Assembly (NCBI GenBank): GCA_964517465.1
Contig: CAZFEK010000001.1
Coordinates: 62,001 to 126,000 of the forward strand
Reading direction: 5' to 3'
Origin: JACPUX01 sp964517465
GTDB lineage: Bacteria > Pseudomonadota > Gammaproteobacteria > Burkholderiales > Casimicrobiaceae
Length of the DNA stretch: 64,000 bases
The position numbers and the translations under genes are program-made. This document shows, piece by piece, positions 19,295-26,044 of the stretch (the first letter of the stretch is position 1; every line of letters begins with the position of its first letter). The notes under the pieces are model-generated. The model searched no databases. It was given only the letters and a program-made list of their open reading frames with translations, and was not told the DNA's origin.

Positions 19295-19531
19295 TCAGGC
19301 TGCTTCGCCGCGGGCGCGCAACTCGGCGAGCACTGCGTCGATGCCCTTTTTGTCGATGGTGCGCAGTGCGGCATTGGTGAGGCGCAGCGAAATCCAGCGA
19401 TTCTCGCTCTCGACCCAAAAGCGGCGACGCTGCAAGTTCGGCAGGAAACGCCGCTTGGTCTTGTTGTTGGCGTGGGAGACGTTGTTCCCCACCATCGGGC
19501 CCTTACCGGTAATTTGACAAACGCGCGACAT
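19295..19531 (-). CDS. rpmB: 50S ribosomal protein L28
   Basis: A 78-residue large-subunit protein. The conserved start MSRVCQITGKGPMVGNNVSH and the core RRFLPNLQRRRFWVESENRW identify L28. The ATG at 19531 is preceded by AGGTG; the in-frame extension to 19594 is not L28-like. It is first in the rpmB-rpmG operon. Confidence 0.97.
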   Translation of the reverse strand: MSRVCQITGKGPMVGNNVSHANNKTKRRFLPNLQRRRFWVESENRWISLRLTNAALRTIDKKGIDAVLAELRARGEAA

Positions 19532-19766
19532 GCGAACACCTAATTGGACTTGGAAAAAGCTCTGCATAATACCAAAAGATCGAGCCCGGAGCAAACAAAA
19601 AAGGGGCGTTTAGGGGCTTTGGTGGGTTCGAGCATTCGTGCTCCCGCTCTGCCCCTTTCCCGGCGCAGCACTGAGGGCGAAGCGCGCACCGCGCGGCGCA
19701 CCCCCTGGTTCGCCAACGGCCGCGCGACGGAATTGCCTCGCCCGCAGGCGGGAGCTAACATCGCGC

Positions 19767-20588
19767 ATGCTCCACGCACTTCGTCGTTTGCCTGGACGGC
19801 GCCGCCTGCTCGGGGCGCTGGTGCTCTCTTCCGTCCTCTTGGCCTCCGGCTGCATGCTGCAAGATCATTTGCTCTATTATCCAGAGCAGACGACCGTCGC
19901 CGAAGTGATGGCGCGATACCCCCGTCTGCGCCCCTGGCCCTCGCCGAGCGAGCCGCGCGGCTTTCTTTTCGAAGCTCCTGCGGCGCCGCGGGGAACGGCG
20001 ATCGTCTTTCATGGCAACGCCGGGCATGCTGCCCAGCGCCAGTGGTATGCCGAGGCGCTCACCCGCCGCGGCTGGCGCACAGTGCTGGCCGAATACCCGG
20101 GTTATGGCCCGCGTTCCGGCAAGCCGCGGGAGGAGGCTTTCATCCAAGATGCGATCGCCAGTTTGCGCCTTGCGCAGGAACAGTTCGGCTCGCCGCTGCT
20201 GGTGATCGGCGAATCGCTCGGTGCCGCAGTAGCCGCCGGGGCTGCGGGTGCGAGTACCGTTTCGATTGCCGGGCTGGTGCTCATTACGCCTTGGGACAAT
20301 CTCTCGAACGTCGCCAAGCACCATTATCCCTGGTTGCCGGTAGCGCTACTGCTGCGCGATGCCTACGACAGCGCGGCACGGCTCAAGAGTTTTACCGGAC
20401 CTAGCGCCGTGGTCGTGGCCGAAGCCGACAGCATCATCCCCGCGGCCTTGGGCCGACAGCTCTTCACCGCGTTGCCGGGAAAGAAGCACCTCATCTCCAT
20501 CCCCAGCGCCGAGCACAACGATTGGGCGGGCCGTATCGATACCGAGTGGTGGCCGCGCCTACTCGGCGAACTCATACCGCCCGACTGA
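19767..20588 (+). CDS. Lipoprotein alpha/beta hydrolase
   Basis: A 273-residue serine hydrolase with a lipoprotein signal (LLASG-C, Cys29), so it is anchored in a membrane facing the periplasm. The fold is clear: oxyanion loop FHGNAGH, nucleophile elbow GESLG with S150, acid D221 in AEADSIIP and H250 in SAEHNDW. It resembles the YfhR/BEM46 group of peptidase- or esterase-like hydrolases. The start at the ATG 19767 is chosen because the signal peptide begins there. The substrate is unknown. It stands alone, divergent from rpmB. Confidence 0.85.
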   Translation: MLHALRRLPGRRRLLGALVLSSVLLASGCMLQDHLLYYPEQTTVAEVMARYPRLRPWPSPSEPRGFLFEAPAAPRGTAIVFHGNAGHAAQRQWYAEALTRRGWRTVLAEYPGYGPRSGKPREEAFIQDAIASLRLAQEQFGSPLLVIGESLGAAVAAGAAGASTVSIAGLVLITPWDNLSNVAKHHYPWLPVALLLRDAYDSAARLKSFTGPSAVVVAEADSIIPAALGRQLFTALPGKKHLISIPSAEHNDWAGRIDTEWWPRLLGELIPPD

Positions 20589-20689
20589 GGGAGCGATCGC
20601 AAAGCGCAGGCGACCTCGGACGACGACCTCGCGATCAGCGATTTTCGCTCCTCGCCGGCGCCCGCGGGGGTAAGCGGAAACTCGAACGG

Positions 20690-21367
20690 CTACACCAGCC
20701 CTCGCTCCGCCAAAGAGACAATGCCGTTCCCGGCCACGATGAGATGATCGTGGACGCGAATTTCGACCAGGGCCAAGGCGTTCTTCAGCGCCAGGGTGAG
20801 CATTTCATCGGCGCGGCTGGGCTCTGCCACCCCCGAGGGGTGATTGTGGGCAAAGATCACCGCAGCCGCGTTGTGTGCCAGTGCCCGCTTCACCACTTCC
20901 CTCGGATAGACGCTGGTTTGGGTCAGCGTGCCGCGGAATAGCTCCTCGGCAATGATCAGACGGTTCTGCGCGTCGAGCATCAAGGCCACGAACACTTCAT
21001 GCGGTCGAGACGAAAGCGTCAAGCGCAAGTAATCGCGCACCGCCGCAGGAGAAGCGAGAGTATCTTGGGCGGCCGCTTCCTGAGCCAATATGCGGCGCGC
21101 CAACTCGACCACGGCTTGCAGCTGAGCAAATTTTGCCGGCCCCAAACCTTTGGCGGCGCAGACTTCGGCGGCGGGCGCGCGGACCAAGGCATGGAGGCTT
21201 CCGAAACGGGCGAGAAGTGCCCGCGCGAGACTTACCGCGCTTTGCCCCGCCACCCCGGTGCGCAGGAATATCGCCAGCAATTCGGCATCGGAAAGCGCCG
21301 CCGCTCCCGATGCCAACAGGCGCTCTCGGGGGCGTTCCGCGACGGGCCAATCAGGGATGGGCATCAT
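20690..21367 (-). CDS. radC: RadC-family JAB/MPN-domain protein
   Basis: A 225-residue protein starting MMPIPDWPVAERPRERLL, with an N-terminal helix-hairpin-helix-like part (GLGPAKFAQLQ) and a C-terminal JAMM metalloprotease-like motif: FAHNHPSG with a downstream Asp (PSRADEMLT). The old DNA-repair assignment is not supported experimentally, so the real role is unclear. It is divergent from coaBC, the usual neighbour. The true start may be the second of two adjacent ATG codons. Confidence 0.93.
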   Translation of the reverse strand: MMPIPDWPVAERPRERLLASGAAALSDAELLAIFLRTGVAGQSAVSLARALLARFGSLHALVRAPAAEVCAAKGLGPAKFAQLQAVVELARRILAQEAAAQDTLASPAAVRDYLRLTLSSRPHEVFVALMLDAQNRLIIAEELFRGTLTQTSVYPREVVKRALAHNAAAVIFAHNHPSGVAEPSRADEMLTLALKNALALVEIRVHDHLIVAGNGIVSLAERGLV

Positions 21368-21428
21368 TGGCTAGGCAGTGGGCGAGGTGCATATTAAACT
21401 GCTTACCATTTCCTTCCGGAACCCTTCT

Positions 21429-22646
21429 GTGAACATTCTGCAAAGTGCGCGCCCACTGACTCGCATCGCACTGGGGGTCACAGGCGGCATTGCCGCCTAC
21501 AAGGCAGCCGAACTCACCCGCTTGTGGGTGAAACGCGGCATCGAGGTGCAGGTGGTGATGACCGAGGCAGCCACCCACTTCGTATCGCCGACCACTTTTC
21601 AGGCGCTTTCCGGGAAACCCGTGTTCACCGACCTTTGGGATGCTCGCCCGACCAACGCCATGGGGCACATCGATTTGGGTCGAGAAGTGGATGCCATCGT
21701 CGTTGCCCCGGCAAGTGCCAATTTCCTGGCTCGTTTGGCCCTGGGGACGGCCGATGACTTGCTCAGCACAACCTGTCTGGCGCGAACCTGCCCGTTGCTC
21801 GTCGCCCCGGCGATGAATCGGCAGATGTGGCAGAACCCGGCGACGCAAAGGAACCTTGCCCAGATCGAACGGGATGGCGTGGTGCTCTTGGGGCCGGCTT
21901 TTGGCGACCAGGCCTGTGGCGAGGTGGGTGAAGGACGGATGCTCGAAGCCGCAGAGATCGTAGCGGCACTCGATGCTTGGGCGCAGCCCAAGTTGCTCGC
22001 CGGCCTGCGTGTGCTGCTGACCGCCGGCCCCACTTTCGAAGCCATCGACCCGGTGCGTGGCATTACCAACCCAAGCTCCGGGAAGATGGGTTTTGCCCTG
22101 GCGGAGGCAGCGGCCGTGGCGGGTGCGCAAGTTACGCTGGTGAGTGGCCCGGTCGCTTTGGTCACTCCCCTCGGGGTTCGGCGCCTAGACGTGCGCAGTG
22201 CGGCCGAGATGCTGGCCGCCGTGGAGGCAGAGTTAGGCGATGCCGACATCTTCGTTTCCGTGGCGGCGGTCGCGGATTACACGCCGGCCGCCGTCCAGGC
22301 GGAGAAGATGAAGAAGTCCCAAAGCGCGATGCAGCTTAAACTCGTGCCGACGGTGGACATACTGGCGCGCGTCGCCAGCCGCCCCAATCCGCCCTTCTGT
22401 GTGGGTTTTGCCGCGGAGAGTGAGCACCTGCTCGAGTTCGGCGAAAAAAAACGCCGGCGCAAGAATTTGCCCCTCCTCATCGCCAATAACGTGCGTAGCG
22501 CCATGGGCGCCGATGATAATGAGGTGACCCTGCTCGACGATGCCGGCGCGCACCCGCTGCCCCGTCTGCCCAAAAGCCAGTTGGCAGGGCGCTTGGTGCA
22601 GGAAATCGCCTCGCGTTTTCGCTCGGCTCGTCCGAGCCCCATTTGA
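21429..22646 (+). CDS. coaBC: Bifunctional phosphopantothenoylcysteine decarboxylase / PPC synthetase
   Basis: Two steps of coenzyme A synthesis in one protein of 405 residues. The N-terminal flavodoxin-like CoaC half has GVTGGIAAYKAAEL, the active His in NAMGHIDLG, PAMNRQMWQNP and the catalytic Cys in GDQACGEVGEGRM. The C-terminal CoaB half has GPTFEAIDPVRGITNPSSGK and KMKKS. I chose the GTG at 21429, which gives the family length; an upstream GTG at 21378 adds 17 atypical residues. dut follows after 27 bases. Confidence 0.94.
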   Translation: MNILQSARPLTRIALGVTGGIAAYKAAELTRLWVKRGIEVQVVMTEAATHFVSPTTFQALSGKPVFTDLWDARPTNAMGHIDLGREVDAIVVAPASANFLARLALGTADDLLSTTCLARTCPLLVAPAMNRQMWQNPATQRNLAQIERDGVVLLGPAFGDQACGEVGEGRMLEAAEIVAALDAWAQPKLLAGLRVLLTAGPTFEAIDPVRGITNPSSGKMGFALAEAAAVAGAQVTLVSGPVALVTPLGVRRLDVRSAAEMLAAVEAELGDADIFVSVAAVADYTPAAVQAEKMKKSQSAMQLKLVPTVDILARVASRPNPPFCVGFAAESEHLLEFGEKKRRRKNLPLLIANNVRSAMGADDNEVTLLDDAGAHPLPRLPKSQLAGRLVQEIASRFRSARPSPI

Positions 22647-22673
22647 GTTTCTTATTCAGAGAGCAAGTTTCGA

Positions 22674-23126
22674 ATGCCCATCCAAGTCGACCTCAAAGTG
22701 CTGGACTCCCGCATGCATGATTTCCTCCCCGCCTACGCCACCCCCGGCGCAGCCGGCTTGGATTTACGCGCTTGTGTCGAAGAGCCCCTCACCCTCGCGC
22801 CGGGCGATGCCACGCTGTTGCCCACCGGCCTGGCCCTGCACCTTGCCGACCCTCATCTTGCCGCGATGATCCTGCCGCGTTCGGGTCTCGGCCACAAGCA
22901 CGGCATCGTGCTCGGTAATTTGGTGGGCCTCATCGATTCCGACTACCAAGGCCCCTTGCTCGTTTCGTGCTGGAACCGGGGACGAGAGAGTTTTGTCATC
23001 AAACCCATGGAGCGCATTGCGCAAATGATCATCGTGCCCGTGGTGCATGCGAACTTTCGGGTCGTAACCGAATTTCCGGAAAGCGAAAGAGGTTCGGGCG
23101 GTTTCGGCAGCACGGGGCGGCATTGA
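22674..23126 (+). CDS. dut: dUTP diphosphatase
   Basis: Hydrolyses dUTP to dUMP, keeping uracil out of DNA and feeding thymidylate synthesis. The protein is 150 residues and trimeric by family. All five motifs can be found, including TPGAAGLDLRA, LPRSGLGHKHG, GLIDSDYQGPL and the C-terminal arm RGSGGFGSTGRH that closes the active site. It is adjacent to coaBC and is followed after a single base by cbiX. Confidence 0.97.
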   Translation: MPIQVDLKVLDSRMHDFLPAYATPGAAGLDLRACVEEPLTLAPGDATLLPTGLALHLADPHLAAMILPRSGLGHKHGIVLGNLVGLIDSDYQGPLLVSCWNRGRESFVIKPMERIAQMIIVPVVHANFRVVTEFPESERGSGGFGSTGRH

Positions 23127-23127
23127 C

Positions 23128-23520
23128 ATGCCCACCTCCCGGCGGCGCGGCGTGCTGCTCTTCGCTCACGGCGCGGCTGATCCGGAGTGGGCACTGCCTT
23201 TTGCCGCCCTGCAGGAGCGCGTGCGCCATGTACTCCCGGGGGTGCCGGTGGAATTGGCCTATCTCGAACGCATGAGCCCGGATTTCCCATCCGGAATCCG
23301 CCGCTTAGTCGCAGCGGGCGCAACTGAGATCACAGTCGTTCCGCTTTTCCTGGCGCGAGGGGGGCATTTGCGGCAAGACTTGCCTGCCCTGGCTGCCGCA
23401 GCACAGACCTGCCACCCCGAAGTCAAACTGCACTTGAGCCCGGCGCTGGGCGAAGTACCGGAATTGCTGGAGGCCATCGCCCAGTGGGTGAGGCAGCAAT
23501 TGCCGACGCCAGATAATTGA
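23128..23520 (+). CDS. cbiX: CbiX-type sirohydrochlorin chelatase
   Basis: A 130-residue short CbiX/SirB protein, the class that inserts cobalt, iron or nickel into sirohydrochlorin. The metal-binding histidines are H14 (LLFAHGAADPEW) and H80 (VPLFLARGGHLRQD). Since nirB in this window is a siroheme enzyme, a ferrochelatase role in siroheme synthesis is possible; cobalamin synthesis is equally possible. It starts one base after the dut stop, so the two are co-transcribed. Confidence 0.85.
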   Translation: MPTSRRRGVLLFAHGAADPEWALPFAALQERVRHVLPGVPVELAYLERMSPDFPSGIRRLVAAGATEITVVPLFLARGGHLRQDLPALAAAAQTCHPEVKLHLSPALGEVPELLEAIAQWVRQQLPTPDN

Positions 23521-23545
23521 CCCGCGAGCCGGGAGCACCAAAAAG

Positions 23546-23577
23546 ACGAAGCCGCAGCAAACCGCCTGCGGCTTCGT
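23546..23577. terminator. Bidirectional terminator between cbiX and pilA
   Basis: A 12-base perfect stem (ACGAAGCCGCAG / CTGCGGCTTCGT) with an 8-base loop. On the plus strand TCTTTCGG follows; on the minus strand CTTTTTGG follows. It serves both convergent transcripts. Confidence 0.85.
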
Positions 23578-23627
23578 TCTTTCGGACCCCAGAGCCTCGC
23601 GGCTCTGGCGCATCCGTCAACTAACGA

Positions 23628-24113
23628 TTACTTGCAAGAACCCGGCAGATATTTCTGCGGGACGGTGGTGCCGTCTGCCGCCGCGCCGCAACGGAAATTG
23701 AACACCTGCTGCGAGGTACCGGCAACAAAAGTGAGAGCCGTACCACCGTTGTTAACTGGCACCAAAGTAAGAATTTGGTTGGCGGCAGTTCCCAGATTGG
23801 CGGATCCGCCTAGGGTAACCAGGATAGCTCCGTCAATGGTCGTATTGACCTGATTTACATACTGGGTCGGGTTCAGCACGCCTTCATTACAACCCCAGCC
23901 ATTGGGAACCATCACCGTGCTCGGGCTATTGGTTTGATAGACCTCGGCGACGCTGGTGCGGCATTGGCTGACCGTCAAGATCGCTTCCGAAACCCGCGCC
24001 TTGATGGTGTAGTCCTGATACGCCGGCAACGCGATGGCCGCCAAGATGCCGATGATCGCAACCACGATCATCAGTTCGATCAAGGTAAAACCTTTTTGCA
24101 AACGCTTCTTCAT
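23628..24113 (-). CDS. pilA: Type IV pilin major subunit (PilA-like)
   Basis: Major structural subunit of type IV pili, used for twitching, adhesion and DNA uptake. The 161-residue prepilin starts MKKRLQKG, is cleaved by PilD after Gly8, and has FTLIELMIVVAIIGILAAIA with Glu5 of the mature protein present. There are four cysteines in the globular part, two near the middle (SQC, GWGC) and two at the end (FRC, GSCK), the last pair fitting the usual disulfide-bound D-region. The ATG at 24113 is preferred because AGGAG precedes it at 7 bases. It has its own sigma-54 promoter. Confidence 0.95.
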   Translation of the reverse strand: MKKRLQKGFTLIELMIVVAIIGILAAIALPAYQDYTIKARVSEAILTVSQCRTSVAEVYQTNSPSTVMVPNGWGCNEGVLNPTQYVNQVNTTIDGAILVTLGGSANLGTAANQILTLVPVNNGGTALTFVAGTSQQVFNFRCGAAADGTTVPQKYLPGSCK

Positions 24114-24168
24114 GTCCACTCTCCTAGGTTAACGGAAAAGCACTTCAATCCTGTGCAGGGCTCTAAAA

Positions 24169-24183
24169 GCAACCTGCGTGCCA
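24169..24183 (-). promoter_or_regulatory. Sigma-54 (-24/-12) promoter of pilA
   Basis: Reading the minus strand, TGGCAC (24183-24178), five bases, then TTGC (24172-24169) followed by T is an exact match to the RpoN consensus. It lies 55 bases before the pilA start, giving a leader of roughly 45 bases. In many bacteria pilA is driven by RpoN with PilR; no PilR gene or site is seen here. Confidence 0.9.
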
Positions 24184-24520
24184 GGCAAATCGGGAAATGT
24201 GAACGCCCTCTCACCCGCTCCGCGCGTGGCGCCTTTACGGATCGCAAATGCTGCGCGGCTATTTTAGTCTGAGGCCCTGGGGAAGTGGAAGGCCCGGGAA
24301 GGATGGCCTTGGCCCCCCATTTGGCATCGCCGGAGCCTGGCGACCGCCTCGCGCCCCCTGGGCAAACTGCGACCGACCCCACCGAGCCGGGCTACCGCTC
24401 CGGAAACACGACTGGGTTGGTTGCGGCTGGCGCCGCACCTGAGCCAGCCTCGCGAGCCGGCAGCGCAGGCAGGCTCTGGCAAGGTCGGCCAGGTGCCCAA
24501 AAACGTCAGCTACTGCCGCA
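24184..24520. other. Upstream region of pilA, no gene seen
   Basis: About 340 bases lie between the sigma-54 promoter and the FHA gene stop. The region would hold any PilR activator site for pilA and the end of the FHA transcript. No confident terminator, operator or ORF was recognised. Confidence 0.4.
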
Positions 24521-25180
24521 TTAGTGCGCTTCTGCCGGCGCCGAAACTTGCAGCTCCATCCTGACGCCGGCCAACTCGATGACGTCGTTTGAAAACAGCG
24601 GGTAGGGAGACCCCTGGGTGGCTTTGCCATTAACCAAGGGTGGATCCGCGCCTTCGAGCTGGGCCAAGAAATAACCGTGTGGACGCCGCGTTATGGTGAT
24701 GACCGCCTTGCCCACTTTGCCCAAAGAGGTGGTTTCCCGCTCCAAGACGATCTGTTTGCCGGCGTTGGGGCCGTTGGCAATGCGCAATGAAGCCGCGGGC
24801 AGCGGCGCCGCGACCGGCTCGCCGGAGATCTTGCCGACCGAGGATTCGGTTGCGTCCACCGAAGCGGTGGTCGCCACGCTGGTCGGAACCCCGTCGGCGA
24901 CCTGATAAACCATTTTGTGGCGACCAATCTCGATTACGTCGCCATCGCGCAGAAAGTGGCGCTTGATCTGGCGCCCGTTGACATAGGTGCCGTTGGTGCT
25001 GCCGGCATCTTCAACGAAAGAATCGGGCGGAATGGTCAGAATGGCCGAATGTTCGGCGCTGACGGCCAAGTTGGTGAGTACGATGTCGTTTGCGGCGCGG
25101 CGCCCGATGGTGAAGCGATCCTTAGTGAGCGCATACTCTCGGGTGCTGCCGTCTTCCAGATGCAGGACGATTTTCGCCAT
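24521..25180 (-). CDS. Protein with two FHA domains
   Basis: A 219-residue protein, FHA domains being readers of phosphothreonine. The first domain (about 20-90) has the full pattern FTIGRRAANDIVL, SAEHSAI and STNGTYVNG, including the conserved Arg, Ser, His and Asn. The second (about 145-212) is divergent, with TSLGKVGKAVITI and PLVNGKATQG, and probably lacks the canonical pThr ligands. There is no signal peptide or TM helix. It is the last gene of the kinase-phosphatase-FHA operon, 27 bases after the PP2C gene. It is the likely read-out of the kinase upstream. Confidence 0.88.
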   Translation of the reverse strand: MAKIVLHLEDGSTREYALTKDRFTIGRRAANDIVLTNLAVSAEHSAILTIPPDSFVEDAGSTNGTYVNGRQIKRHFLRDGDVIEIGRHKMVYQVADGVPTSVATTASVDATESSVGKISGEPVAAPLPAASLRIANGPNAGKQIVLERETTSLGKVGKAVITITRRPHGYFLAQLEGADPPLVNGKATQGSPYPLFSNDVIELAGVRMELQVSAPAEAH

Positions 25181-25207
25181 GCGCTGCTTTCCTCCTCACA
25201 GACTTTT

Positions 25208-26032
25208 TCACGAATGCCCGGGCAGCCAGCGCTGCCACCAGGGATTCGCTTGCAAGAATCCGGCCGGAACGCGCAGCAGAATCACCGAAATGTTGTCGCG
25301 CCCACCCCGCGCGTTCGCCTCGGCCACTAGGTGAGCGGCAATGTCGGCCGCCGGCGCCTCACCTTGGCCAATGATGCTGCGCAAATCCTCGGCCTCGAGC
25401 ATGTCGGTCAGCCCGTCCGAACACAGCAGATAGAGGTCGCCCTCATCAAGGGCATATTCAGCGATTTCCACGTCGATTTCGGGATCGATGCCTAACGCCC
25501 GGGTGAGCAAGCTGCGGTAGGTAGATCGGCGGGCTTCATCTTCGGTGAGGATGCCGCTCTCCACCTGCTCTTGCAAAAAGGAGTGGTCGCGCGTGAGCTG
25601 CTCCAGCACGCCCTTGCGCCAGCGATAGAGCCGGGAATCCCCAACGTGACCGACGCAGACTTTGCCCCAATGAAAAAGCGCAACGACTAGGGTGGTGCCC
25701 ATGCCGGCGCATTCAGCTTGCGAAGCAGCCGCTTCGAGGATGCCGCGATTGGCGAGGACGACCTGTTCTTCGACGAGTTTGGCCGCAGCGCTGGAAGCAT
25801 CGAGATCACCGCGGCCGCCCGATCTTTCTAGCGGCAGGTGGGCCATCAATCCCTGACTGATCAGGTTGACCGCCAGTCCGCTCGCCACTTCACCGGCATT
25901 GTAGCCGCCCATGCCATCGGCGAGCACGGCAATCCCGGCTTCGAGATCCAAGAAGACGGCATCTTCATTGTGCGCGCGCACCTGGCCGCAATCGGTGAGC
26001 GCCGTGCCTTCCAAAAGAACCCGCTCGGCCAT
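25208..26032 (-). CDS. PP2C-family serine/threonine phosphatase
   Basis: A 274-residue metal-dependent (PPM) phosphatase of the Stp1 type. The metal-binding Asp residues are in the expected motifs: RAHNEDAVF, VLADGMGGYNAGE, VGHVGDSRLYRW, LLCSDGLTDML and GGRDNISVILL. It is soluble. It lies 12 bases after the kinase gene and probably reverses its phosphorylation. The last 15 residues (NPWWQRWLPGHS) are Trp-rich and atypical. Confidence 0.93.
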   Translation of the reverse strand: MAERVLLEGTALTDCGQVRAHNEDAVFLDLEAGIAVLADGMGGYNAGEVASGLAVNLISQGLMAHLPLERSGGRGDLDASSAAAKLVEEQVVLANRGILEAAASQAECAGMGTTLVVALFHWGKVCVGHVGDSRLYRWRKGVLEQLTRDHSFLQEQVESGILTEDEARRSTYRSLLTRALGIDPEIDVEIAEYALDEGDLYLLCSDGLTDMLEAEDLRSIIGQGEAPAADIAAHLVAEANARGGRDNISVILLRVPAGFLQANPWWQRWLPGHS

Positions 26033-26044
26033 TGCGTTATCCCG

